From Zobellia uliginosa (GTDB lineage Bacteria > Bacteroidota > Bacteroidia > Flavobacteriales > Flavobacteriaceae), in assembly GCF_900156625.1 (NCBI RefSeq), contig NZ_FTOB01000005.1, positions 124,001-188,000 of the forward strand: DNA of 64,000 bases, written 5' to 3'. The position numbers and the translations under genes were made by a program. The notes under the pieces are model-generated. The model was given only the letters and a program-made list of their open reading frames with translations. It was not told the DNA's origin and ran no database searches. This document shows positions 17,709 through 25,407 of the stretch, in pieces (the first letter of the stretch is position 1; every line of letters starts with the position of its first letter).

Positions 17709-18077
17709 ATGGGGAAACCGTTAACGGGTCGAGAACTGCATAACCTGGCCATGAACATTGTGGGACGGGAGCTTGAGGCTGAGGGGTACGATTTTATGGG
17801 CGTGAACAGCGAACCTAAAAAGAATCCCCAGTTTGTTTGCCTAAAGGACAAGGTATTGCATTTTATCGTGGTACGCTATGTACCGCACCCTAAAGACCCT
17901 AGGGTTTATGACGAGGCCTTAATGGCCAAAATGAAGGATCATGCCAATAAGCATGAAGCGCGTACCTATTATGCGGGGGTGGGGCTGTCAAATGCCGAAA
18001 ACCAAGATTTACCGGTGTATTTGAACGAGGCCTATATTGTTGATTATAGAGGTTTAATTGAGATTGAAGATGAATAG
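17709..18077 (+). CDS. conserved small protein between nqrF and apbE, function unknown
   Basis: A 122-residue soluble protein with no signal peptide, membrane helix or flavin/iron motif. As I recall, similar flavobacterial proteins are sometimes labelled 'NADH-quinone reductase subunit F', which the sequence does not support; the label probably came from position. The order helix (LHNLAMNIVGRELEAEGY), beta strands (FVCLKDKVLHFIVVRY), helix (MAKMKDHANKHEARTYY), then strand faintly resembles a PD-(D/E)xK nuclease-type fold, but the catalytic acidic-Lys pattern is absent. The gene overlaps apbE by 8 bases, so the two are translationally linked. That suggests a job in flavinylation or Nqr assembly, which is inference only. 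Confidence 0.8.
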   Translation: MGKPLTGRELHNLAMNIVGRELEAEGYDFMGVNSEPKKNPQFVCLKDKVLHFIVVRYVPHPKDPRVYDEALMAKMKDHANKHEARTYYAGVGLSNAENQDLPVYLNEAYIVDYRGLIEIEDE

Positions 18078-19077
18078 ATTGATAGTGTTTCTTGTCGGAT
18101 TGCAGTTGATTTCATGTGGTGGTCCGGGTGGTGTGGTCCGAAACGAAGCATCGGGTGCGGCCTTGGGTACTTCGTATAACCTGATATATCTGACGCCGGA
18201 AAAGCTTGACTTGCAAAAGCAAATCGATTCGGTCTTTGATGCGATCAACCATTCCTTGTCGACCTATATTCCGACCTCCGATATTTCGAGGATCAATAAG
18301 GGCGATTCTACCTTGGTGGTGGATCAAATGTTCAGGGAGGTTTTTAATTTGTCACAAGAAGTGTACACCAGTACGAAAGGCTATTTTGATCCCACTGTGG
18401 GGGTTTTGGTGAACGCTTGGGGCTTTGGCCCGGGAAAACAAATGGAGATGGATAGCGCCCGCGTAGATAGCCTTCTGCGTTATGTGGGTTTTAATAAGGT
18501 AAAGCTTACCGAGCGCTTTACGGTTCAAAAGAGCGAACCCGATATCTATTTCGATTTTAATGCCATTGCCAAAGGATATTCCATAGATCGCTTGGCGAAG
18601 CTGATGGAGATGCACGGTGTTGAAAACTACTTGCTGGAAGTGGGTGGGGAGCTCGTCGCCAAAGGAAACAACCAAATCAAAGGGAAGCCTTGGGTCGTGG
18701 GAATAGAAGATCCTACCATTGAAGACGATAGAAAATTGAAGGCTACCATCGAACTTCAGGATAAGGCTTTGGCTTCATCGGGAAACTACCGGCATTTTAG
18801 AAAAGACCCGGTCAGTGGGGTAAAATATGTGCATACGATCGATCCTATTACGGGGTTTACCAAAAACTCCAATACCCTGGCGGCTACCGTACTTGCCGAT
18901 AATTGCGCAAAAGCCGATGCCTATGCCACTTCCTTTATGGCAATGGACTTAGATGAGGTGTTGAAACTTTTGGCGGTTAGGCGCGAGCTGGAGGCCTATA
19001 TTATCTTTTTTGACGAAAAGGGGGAGATCCACGAATTTATGACCCCGGGTTTTGAAGCCTTGCTGACCAAATCTTAG
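18070..19077 (+). CDS. apbE: FAD:protein FMN transferase, lipoprotein
   Basis: A 335-residue ApbE. It transfers FMN from FAD to a Thr of target proteins outside the cytoplasm, here most likely NqrB and NqrC encoded just upstream. The N-terminus MNRLIVFLVGLQLISCGG is a lipoprotein signal with lipobox LISC, so the enzyme is membrane-anchored. Family motifs are GTSYNLIY, the LSTYIPTSDISRIN region, FDFNAIAKGYSIDRLA, LLEVGGELVAKG, then SSGNYRHF and VHTIDPITG. I chose the ATG at 18070 over the in-frame TTG at 18058 because it gives a compact signal peptide and an 8-base overlap with the preceding gene. Confidence 0.94.
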   Translation: MNRLIVFLVGLQLISCGGPGGVVRNEASGAALGTSYNLIYLTPEKLDLQKQIDSVFDAINHSLSTYIPTSDISRINKGDSTLVVDQMFREVFNLSQEVYTSTKGYFDPTVGVLVNAWGFGPGKQMEMDSARVDSLLRYVGFNKVKLTERFTVQKSEPDIYFDFNAIAKGYSIDRLAKLMEMHGVENYLLEVGGELVAKGNNQIKGKPWVVGIEDPTIEDDRKLKATIELQDKALASSGNYRHFRKDPVSGVKYVHTIDPITGFTKNSNTLAATVLADNCAKADAYATSFMAMDLDEVLKLLAVRRELEAYIIFFDEKGEIHEFMTPGFEALLTKS

Positions 19078-19844
19078 GCCGGTTTTTTTACCAGGGGAAT
19101 GATTTCACCCTTGGCCAATCGGTATCTGTCTATGTCTTCGGGCGAAAGGGTGGCGGTATAGTCTACTTCCTCGACGATAAAACCTATGCTTCTTAACTTG
19201 TCGAAATAATCGCGACCGTAAATACGAACGTGGTCGTACTGCCCGAATATCTTGGTGCGTTCCTTTTTGTCGGTGATGCTGTCATCTTCAAAGGTGGTCT
19301 CGCGTTCCAAGTCTTGTGGAATCTGTAAGATGCCCCATCCTCCCTTTTTCAGTACGCGATAGAGCTCTTGCATGGCCTTGGTGTCGTTCGGTATATGTTC
19401 GAGCACATGGTTGCACAAAATCACATCAAAGCTGTTGTCTTCAAAAGGTAGGTCACAGATATCGGCCTTTACATCGGCTAGGGGCGAAAAAAGGTCGGTA
19501 GTGGTATAATCTAGGTTTTTGAGCTTTCTAAAGCGCTTGTAAAACGCCTGTTCAGGGGCAAAATGGAGCACCTTTAGGTTTTCGGTAAAGAAGTTCGACC
19601 GATGTTTCAGGTAAAGCCATAACAAACGGTGCCTTTCCAAAGATAGGGTGTAAGGGGCGAGCACATTTTCCCTAGGGCTTTCATATCCGTAGGGTAAAAA
19701 GCGCTTGAACCTTTTGCCGTCAATGGGGTCTTCATAGCGATTGCCGCGCATCCAAAGACCTAAAAGCGGTCGCACTAGGTAGCTTAACTTGATAAGCAGC
19801 GGCCTAGGAACGGCATTTAGAATGAACTTGAAAATTTTGGACAC
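19074..19844 (-). CDS. class I SAM-dependent methyltransferase
   Basis: A 256-residue cytoplasmic protein with a Methyltransf_11-type core. VLHFAPEQAFYKRF replaces the usual Gly-rich motif I, and is followed by TTDLFSPLADVKADICDLPFEDNSFDVILCNHVLEHIPND (read in parts: acidic loop, motif II and the post-II VLEHI). LYRVLKKGGWGILQIP is motif III. This subgroup is common in Bacteroidota; the substrate is unknown. Its stop overlaps the apbE stop by 4 bases in convergent orientation. Confidence 0.85.
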   Translation of the reverse strand: MSKIFKFILNAVPRPLLIKLSYLVRPLLGLWMRGNRYEDPIDGKRFKRFLPYGYESPRENVLAPYTLSLERHRLLWLYLKHRSNFFTENLKVLHFAPEQAFYKRFRKLKNLDYTTTDLFSPLADVKADICDLPFEDNSFDVILCNHVLEHIPNDTKAMQELYRVLKKGGWGILQIPQDLERETTFEDDSITDKKERTKIFGQYDHVRIYGRDYFDKLRSIGFIVEEVDYTATLSPEDIDRYRLAKGEIIPLVKKPA

Positions 19845-19886
19845 GTATGGAACGGGTTTGTTCGGGTTACCTATATCCGCTCTTGC

Positions 19887-20705
19887 TTAAAGAACCAATT
19901 TTTTTTGATGGAACTGATCTTCTTCGTCACTTTCAATACCTAGGGCTTCATAAATATACTGATAGGTAGAGAGAAGCTCGGGTTTGCCGTTAACGATGGC
20001 CACGTTGTGCTCAAAGTGGGCACTGGGTTGACCGTCGGCGGTTAAGATCGTCCAGCCGTCCTTGAGTTGCTTGATGCGTCGCGTACCCATATTGATCATA
20101 GGCTCTATGGCAACAACAAGACCTTCCTTGAACTGTTTTCCGCGACCGCGTTTACCGTAGTTCGGCATTTCGGGGCCTTCGTGTAACTTTTTGCCCAGGC
20201 CATGGCCTACCAATTCGCGAACTACACCATAACCATGACTCTCGCAATAGTTTTGAATGGCATAGGCCACATCGCCAACGCGGTTTCCCGCCTTGAATTG
20301 GGCAATGCCCAAGTACAATGATTCTTTGGTGACCTTGAGTAGCTTTTTGGTCTCTTCCGCTATTTCACCAACGGGAAAGGTATAGGCGTGATCGCCGTAG
20401 TAACCGTTTTTAAGGGCACCGCAATCTACCGAAATAATATCGCCTTCTTTCAAAGGTTCTGCGTTGGGTATGCCGTGCACCACTTGGGCGTTCGGACTCA
20501 TGTTCAACGTATTCGGAAAATCGTACATGCCCAAGAAACCTGGTTCAGCGCCCTGCTCCCTGATAAAATCTTCTGCTAATTTATCAAGATATAGGGCGGT
20601 GACACCTGGTTTTATCTCCGATGCCAGCATGCCCAAAGTTCTTGATACCACCAAGGCGCTTTCACGCATTAGTTCTATTTCCTCGGGTGTTTTTAATTTG
20701 ATCAT
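19887..20705 (-). CDS. map: methionine aminopeptidase, type I
   Basis: A 272-residue metalloenzyme that removes the initiator Met from nascent proteins. Metal ligands are visible in ISVDCGALKNGYYGDHAYTF (two Asp), GHGLGKKLHEGPEMPNYG (His), VVAIEPM (Glu) and SAHFEHNVAI (Glu). There is no N-terminal extension, as expected for bacterial type Ia. The C-terminal 20 residues (GIESDEEDQFHQKKLVL) extend past the usual end, as is seen in flavobacterial members. It lies downstream of gpmI on the same strand with a 33-bp gap, and may be cotranscribed. Confidence 0.95.
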   Translation of the reverse strand: MIKLKTPEEIELMRESALVVSRTLGMLASEIKPGVTALYLDKLAEDFIREQGAEPGFLGMYDFPNTLNMSPNAQVVHGIPNAEPLKEGDIISVDCGALKNGYYGDHAYTFPVGEIAEETKKLLKVTKESLYLGIAQFKAGNRVGDVAYAIQNYCESHGYGVVRELVGHGLGKKLHEGPEMPNYGKRGRGKQFKEGLVVAIEPMINMGTRRIKQLKDGWTILTADGQPSAHFEHNVAIVNGKPELLSTYQYIYEALGIESDEEDQFHQKKLVL

Positions 20706-20738
20706 AGCGGCAAAGGTAAAAATATTTGATGTGATTGA

Positions 20739-22256
20739 CTAAACAAGAGCCTTTCTTGTCATTAATTCTGGTTGGGGAACGCCCATCAGTTTTAAAATGG
20801 TCGGGGCGATATCGCCCAGAACACCGTCTTTAATCTCTTTGATTTCCTTGTCGACCAAGATCGAGGGTACGGGGTTGGTGGTATGTGCGGTATTCGGACT
20901 ACCGTCAGGGTTTACCATAGTATCACAGTTCCCGTGATCGGCAATGACTATGGAAGTATAGCCGTTTTCCAGTCCTGCGGTCACTACGTCCCTGGCACAT
21001 TCGTCGACCACTTCACACGCTTTAATAGCGGCAGACATAACTCCCGTATGGCCTACCATATCAGGGTTGGCAAAGTTTAGGCAGACAAAATCGACCTCTC
21101 CTTTTTTCAATTCGGGAATGATGGCGTCCCTAATGTCATAGGCGCTCATTTCCGGCTGTAGGTCGTAGGTGGCTACCTTTGGGGAAGGACATAGCAAACG
21201 TTGCTCGCCATTGAAGGGCTTTTCACGGCCACCATTGAAGAAAAAGGTAACGTGCGGATACTTTTCGGTCTCGGCAATACGAATTTGCTTTTTATTCGCC
21301 CTTTCCAAGACTTCGCCCAAGGTGTCCTTGATATTGTCTTTGTCGTAAACCACGTGAACCCCGGTGTACGAATCGTCGTAATTGGTAAGGGTTACGTAAT
21401 ACAGGTTGAGTTTGTGCATGTTCTGCTCATGCATATCGTTCTGGCTCAAGACTTCGGTAAGCTCGCGTCCACGGTCGGTCCTGAAATTGAAGAAGATGAC
21501 CACGTCGTCATTTGAGATTTTGGCAACGGGGGTTCCCTTACTGTCGGTCATTACAATGGGCTCGATAAACTCATCGGTTACGCCCTTGTCATAGTTCTCC
21601 TGCATTTTTGCGGCAATATCGACGGTTTTATCACCTTCGGCATTTACCATAAGGTCATAGGCTTTCTTTACGCGCTCCCATCGTTTGTCGCGGTCCATGG
21701 CAAAATACCTTCCGATTACGGAAGCCAGTTTGGTATTTTTATCGCTACAGAAATCGTTCAGGTCCGTCAAGAAACCTTTTCCGCTTTTGGGGTCTACGTC
21801 CCTACCATCGGTAAAGGCGTGAACGAACATATTTTTTACGCCGCTGGCGTTACCGGCCTCGATAAGTCCTTTGATGTGGTTGATGTGGCTGTGTACCCCA
21901 CCATTGCTCAACAAACCTAAAAAGTGTACGGGTTTGTCGTTCGCCTTGGCATAGGCAAAGGCATCTTGTAAGACCTTTTCGTCTTTCAAGGTGTTCTCTT
22001 TTACGGCCAAGTTGATCTTTGCCAAATCTTGGTATACGATACGTCCGGCACCAAGGTTCATGTGGCCCACTTCGCTGTTTCCCATTTGACCTTCGGGCAA
22101 ACCTACGTTCATACCATCGGTAAGAAGGTTGGCGTTCGGGTAATTTTTGTAAAGGGAGTCGACAAAGGGAGTATTGGCATTGTCTATTGCGGAGACCTTG
22201 GGGTCGGGCGATTTGCCCCAACCGTCAAGAATCATAAGTATTACTTTCTTGTTCAT
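20739..22256 (-). CDS. gpmI: 2,3-bisphosphoglycerate-independent phosphoglycerate mutase
   Basis: A 505-residue glycolytic/gluconeogenic enzyme interconverting 3- and 2-phosphoglycerate with two metal ions. Alkaline-phosphatase-fold motifs are VILMILDGWG (first metal Asp), MGNSEVGHMNLGAGR (nucleophilic Ser), HAFTDGRDVDP, FFNFRTDRGRELT, NFANPDMVGHTG and IADHGNCD. Length is standard. The promoter at 22278-22309 gives a short leader of about 15 nt. Confidence 0.96.
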   Translation of the reverse strand: MNKKVILMILDGWGKSPDPKVSAIDNANTPFVDSLYKNYPNANLLTDGMNVGLPEGQMGNSEVGHMNLGAGRIVYQDLAKINLAVKENTLKDEKVLQDAFAYAKANDKPVHFLGLLSNGGVHSHINHIKGLIEAGNASGVKNMFVHAFTDGRDVDPKSGKGFLTDLNDFCSDKNTKLASVIGRYFAMDRDKRWERVKKAYDLMVNAEGDKTVDIAAKMQENYDKGVTDEFIEPIVMTDSKGTPVAKISNDDVVIFFNFRTDRGRELTEVLSQNDMHEQNMHKLNLYYVTLTNYDDSYTGVHVVYDKDNIKDTLGEVLERANKKQIRIAETEKYPHVTFFFNGGREKPFNGEQRLLCPSPKVATYDLQPEMSAYDIRDAIIPELKKGEVDFVCLNFANPDMVGHTGVMSAAIKACEVVDECARDVVTAGLENGYTSIVIADHGNCDTMVNPDGSPNTAHTTNPVPSILVDKEIKEIKDGVLGDIAPTILKLMGVPQPELMTRKALV

Positions 22257-22277
22257 GGGTTCTGAAAATTAGATTTT

Positions 22278-22309
22278 CAAAAGTACTGTGATCTATGAGG
22301 AAATACCAA
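22278..22309 (-). promoter_or_regulatory. promoter of gpmI
   Basis: On the minus strand, TTG (22309-22307), 21 bases, then TACTTTTG (22285-22278), a fit to the Bacteroidota -33 TTTG / -7 TAnnTTTG pattern. It lies 22 bp before the gpmI ATG. Confidence 0.5.
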
Positions 22310-22524
22310 TTATGACGGGGCTTTTTTACGGTGATTTCAACATTGTTAGAGATACCACATTTTACTGTTCGAAATAGTATTTTTTAAATTTCTAGGGAAG
22401 GACCGAAGGGGAGCTCTGGCAAAGGCAAGACGCTTGTAAAATGGATGGAAAGGGGCGATAGGCCCTATTGCAGATCTGAGCTTGCAGGAAGCCCAATTGT
22501 TAAAATTTTGTTATTGTACCCAAA

Positions 22525-22539
22525 ATCTTGTAACAAGAT
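22525..22539. promoter_or_regulatory. palindrome ATCTTGT-A-ACAAGAT upstream of the ankyrin gene
   Basis: Perfect 7-bp arms around one base, in the probable promoter region of the small ankyrin protein. It may be an operator; no T run follows, so it is not a terminator. Confidence 0.35.
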
Positions 22540-22600
22540 GGCGAAAATCAAGTCTATCTAGTACAATCAATTACATATTCATCAATTAAAATCACTCATC

Positions 22601-22993
22601 ATGAAAAAAACAGTATTCACTTTCGCAATGGCCTGTTTGGTCGGATCTACAGCCTTAATGGCCAATGACAACATTACTACGAACAATGCGCCGGCATTTG
22701 AAATGTACCGTACTTTAGAAGTAAACTCTTTCTGCAAGGCAATTATGCAGGGCGATTTTGACACCGTAAAAAAATTGATAGAACTGGGCGAAGACGTCAA
22801 CCAAAAGTCTTTGGGAATGACACCGGCCATTTTTGCCGCACGCTATAACAGGGCGGAAATCCTAGAATTGTTGATCGCAAATGGGGCAAACCTAAAGATC
22901 AAGAGCGATAAGGGATATTCCGTAAAAAAATACGCAGAGCTATCCAATGCGGTCGATGCCCTAAGGGTCATTGATTCGGCCATGGGAAGCTAA
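22601..22993 (+). CDS. small exported ankyrin-repeat protein
   Basis: A 130-residue protein with a signal peptide (MKKTVFTFAMACLVGSTALMA). The mature part has about two to three ankyrin-type helix pairs: CKAIMQGDFDTVKKLIELGEDVNQK, GMTPAIFAARYNRAEILELLIANGAN and KGYSVKKYAEL (quoted here as separate segments of the repeat consensus). It would be a small periplasmic protein-binding module; the partner is unknown. It is monocistronic and ends at an intrinsic terminator. Confidence 0.85.
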   Translation: MKKTVFTFAMACLVGSTALMANDNITTNNAPAFEMYRTLEVNSFCKAIMQGDFDTVKKLIELGEDVNQKSLGMTPAIFAARYNRAEILELLIANGANLKIKSDKGYSVKKYAELSNAVDALRVIDSAMGS

Positions 22994-23025
22994 AAGCTTG
23001 AATTAGCCCGATTGCTATGAAAACT

Positions 23026-23063
23026 AAAACCCGACCATATTGCTATGGCCGGGTTTCTTTTCA
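23026..23063 (+). terminator. terminator of the ankyrin gene
   Basis: AAACCCG-A-CCATA, loop TTGC, TATGG-C-CGGGTTTCTTTT. One A/C mismatch in a stem of about 12 pairs, followed by a T-rich tract. Confidence 0.75.
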
Positions 23064-23100
23064 TATAGTGACTCGTAAAAGAGCGGTAAAACGATACGGA

Positions 23101-23268
23101 TCAGAATTCAAATCCGTGTAAGGCCCTATGCATAAACGCGTAAACGGCCATAAACAACATTAATCCACAAAACACCGAATAGGCCTTTAAAAGAAATACA
23201 ACGATTTCAGGCTTGCAATTTTCGAATGCTTGGACGTACAAATTTTTAAAGTGCAATAGTGTTCCCAT
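23101..23268 (-). CDS. 55-residue membrane protein, DUF6747-like
   Basis: A short gene in an otherwise empty gap. The protein begins MGTLLHFKNLYVQAFENC, has one hydrophobic helix (VVFLLKAYSVFCGLMLFMAV, about 23-42) and ends YAFMHRALHGFEF. Start ATG at 23268, stop TGA at 23103-23101. The pattern LLxFKxxYxxAF-helix-YAFxxRxxxGFxF is what I recall for the flavobacterial DUF6747 small proteins. Function is unknown; it would sit in the inner membrane with its short C-terminal tail conserved. A TATCTTTA near 23385 could be a -7 box. The coding call rests on the family-like pattern, not on length. Confidence 0.65.
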   Translation of the reverse strand: MGTLLHFKNLYVQAFENCKPEIVVFLLKAYSVFCGLMLFMAVYAFMHRALHGFEF

Positions 23269-23506
23269 ATAGTTTCTCTTTTAATGCCTTGTCTAGGGGC
23301 ATTGGTTATTGTAAAGCTATAAGGGTTAAATCAGTGCTCTGGCAATGGTAGTCTTTGGGAGGTGTAAAGATAGCCAATTAAACGGCGGTGCCCTTGCAGT
23401 TCATCGAATTTAACAACTCTTCGCGGAATTTATAAAATAAATCGTAACCTATTGGGAAACAATGGCTAGGGTTTTGTGGGGGAAGCCGTATGAAGTAGGT
23501 CGGGCC

Positions 23507-24271
23507 TTACTGATTTCGATATTTTTCTATGGATTCCCGTATTTTCTCGATCCGGTTTTCAGGGTCGGGATGGGTGCTTTGGAATTCAGGGGTCCGGTTC
23601 GGGCCGGCCGCTGCTTTTAAGATTTCCATTACCTTGATCATTTCTTCAGGGCGATAGCCCGATTTTATCATAAAGAGTACGCCTAGGTCATCACTTTCAA
23701 GCTCGTCGCCACGACCGTTTTTAAGCAGGGTGTTTTGGCCGATTCCACCGACCAATCCGCCCATGTCGCCACCAACGGAAGCTCCGGTCGATAGGGTTTG
23801 CCAAAATTCGCCCTCGGCAATGCGTTCTGCCGAATGCCGGCCGATCACATGGCCGATCTCGTGGCCTAAAACCCCGGCGAGCTGGGCCTCGTTCAGTTGT
23901 TTGAACAGGGCGTAGGTGATAAAGACCGGACCGCCGGGCAATGCAAAAGCATTGATCGTCTGGTCGTCGGCCAATAGGTGAAAGTCGTATTGATAGGGCG
24001 TTTCTCGGGCAATGCTGTTCTGTACCAGTTTATGCCCTATTTGGTCTACATAAGATTGTAGCTTCTCATCGGGGTATAGTCCTCCGTATTGTTGGGCAAT
24101 TTCCGGGGCACTGTTGAGGCCGATGGCAATCTCTTGCTCGGTACTCATGTTAATGGTCTGTACCCTTCCGGTATAGGGGTTTTCCTCCTTGCTGCTCCAA
24201 CGCTTGATAAAGGCAAATGCCACAATGGCCAAGCCTATAACTATCCTAATTTTCCAACTTCCTCTTCGCAT
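23507..24271 (-). CDS. M48-family metalloprotease
   Basis: A 254-residue protein with an N-terminal membrane anchor or signal (about 8-24) and a periplasmic M48 peptidase domain. The zinc motif is HEIGHVIGRHSAERIAEG (HExxH) and the downstream acidic ligand segment reads ELESDDLGVLFM. Family members such as BepA and LoiP take part in outer-membrane protein quality control. There is no TPR domain, so it is the short LoiP/YcaL-like form. NAFALPGGPVFIT is another family signature. Monocistronic on the minus strand. Confidence 0.88.
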   Translation of the reverse strand: MRRGSWKIRIVIGLAIVAFAFIKRWSSKEENPYTGRVQTINMSTEQEIAIGLNSAPEIAQQYGGLYPDEKLQSYVDQIGHKLVQNSIARETPYQYDFHLLADDQTINAFALPGGPVFITYALFKQLNEAQLAGVLGHEIGHVIGRHSAERIAEGEFWQTLSTGASVGGDMGGLVGGIGQNTLLKNGRGDELESDDLGVLFMIKSGYRPEEMIKVMEILKAAAGPNRTPEFQSTHPDPENRIEKIRESIEKYRNQ

Positions 24272-24308
24272 GGTTTAGTGTTCTTTTGTACCTCAATATA
24301 CAAAAGAC

Positions 24309-25043
24309 CTAAAGAAGTTCGGTATTGATATCCAGGATATTATCTTGTATGTAGTTGGTCAAGAAGCCTTCGGTAAAATGTTCGGTACCGTAGAAATCTT
24401 CATTTTTTAGCAATTGCATGATGTTCTTTCTTCTGAATTCGGTCAGCATAGGAACCGATAATGGGGCATAACTATAGTGCCATGGCTCGTATTTAAAGCC
24501 CCTACGGCCGGGGGTGTCGGTATAGACCAAGTGGAAATCGAAGTCCTTGGCATTTTCATCCATCCATTTCTTGAAATCGGCATAAGGTTCGCCTTCCCCG
24601 AATTTTGATGGTACCAACATATCGCCTTCTACCTTGCGGTTACCGTCAACAATATCGATGTCGGTACCCCAATGGTGTCGGCTTGTGCCGGGTATGGTGG
24701 AATATTCTATGATCTTGTCAATGGCCTTTAGCGGGGCCATGTTGCCATCGTCGGTGTATTTTAGGAATTTGCGTTCCCAGATAGAACGTTGGCGTTCGAA
24801 ACTGCGGTAGCTAGAGACAATTTTTAAATCTATGCCATCGCCGTAAGCGGCTTTTTTCATTTCAACAAAGGCATCATGTGCCTCTTTTCTTAAATTGATG
24901 CCCTTTCCGTAGAGTTTGATATCGGTTTTGCCCATCAGCTCTAAGATGCTGTACTCAAAATCTTTTGAGAATGCCAAATTGGGCAGTGCCGCCAATGCCA
25001 GGCCTGCAACCCCACTCTTTTTTATGAATGCTCGTCGTTCCAT
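24309..25043 (-). CDS. D-alanyl-D-alanine carboxypeptidase-like (M15B, VanY type), Tat-exported
   Basis: A 244-residue peptidase acting on peptidoglycan peptides. The N-terminus MERRAFIKKSGVAGLALAALP has a twin-arginine motif followed by a hydrophobic stretch, so the folded zinc enzyme is probably exported by Tat; a tatA gene occurs at 36.8 kb. Catalytic motifs are VSSYRSFERQRSIWERKF, SRHHWGTDIDIVDG (His and Asp ligands) and EPWHYSY (catalytic Glu and His ligand). The frame stays open for 85 codons upstream, but that part is not protein-like and a -7 box lies inside it at 25080-25087, so the ATG at 25043 is preferred. Confidence 0.87.
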   Translation of the reverse strand: MERRAFIKKSGVAGLALAALPNLAFSKDFEYSILELMGKTDIKLYGKGINLRKEAHDAFVEMKKAAYGDGIDLKIVSSYRSFERQRSIWERKFLKYTDDGNMAPLKAIDKIIEYSTIPGTSRHHWGTDIDIVDGNRKVEGDMLVPSKFGEGEPYADFKKWMDENAKDFDFHLVYTDTPGRRGFKYEPWHYSYAPLSVPMLTEFRRKNIMQLLKNEDFYGTEHFTEGFLTNYIQDNILDINTELL

Positions 25044-25407
25044 ACTACCATTTTGTTTTAATCGTGTTCGCAATCTAGACAAAGATACCCAAATTTGGTG
25101 CCAAGAATAGATCGCGACCGAATTGATAACGTTTGAACTAGCGATTATCGTGTAAAGTGACGGTGGTAAATAGGAAAAAAACCTAAGGCTTCCCCCTATC
25201 GGAATGATTCCTATGGCTTTAAGGTCGATTCGTGCCGCTCGTTGGGGCAAAGAAACAGTAGTAGGGCAAATGTGAAATAGGGGAGGTAGGTTCAACATCC
25301 TACTAAAAAAAGAAAAGCCGGGTCCGGTATGTATCGCTATGTACGGTCTTTATGTGGGGCGGCAAATAGGGGGCATAAAAAAGGGGCCTTTAAGCCCCTT
25401 CTTTTTA
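25044..25407 (-). other. intergenic stretch upstream of the VanY-like gene
   Basis: It holds a candidate -7 box TATCTTTG on the minus strand (25087-25080) for the carboxypeptidase and, at 25376-25407, the terminator of the preceding T9SS gene. The 290 bp between show no credible gene. Confidence 0.5.
25376..25407 (-). terminator. terminator of the fibre/T9SS operon
   Basis: Arms AAGGGGC and GCCCCTT with flanking A and T runs on both sides, directly after the stop codon at 25408. The T run on the minus strand fits termination of this operon. Confidence 0.8.

Larger units (their letters stand above)
22257..22600. other. 344-bp divergent intergenic region
   Basis: It lies between gpmI and the ankyrin gene. 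It holds the gpmI promoter and, 61 bp before the ankyrin ATG, a palindrome ATCTTGT-A-ACAAGAT (22525-22539). The remaining roughly 200 bp show no reading frame or clear structure. Confidence 0.5.

Noticed and set aside
24309-25298. Longer start for the VanY-like protein
   Set aside because: The extra 85 residues are not protein-like and would precede a -7 box and the Tat signal.
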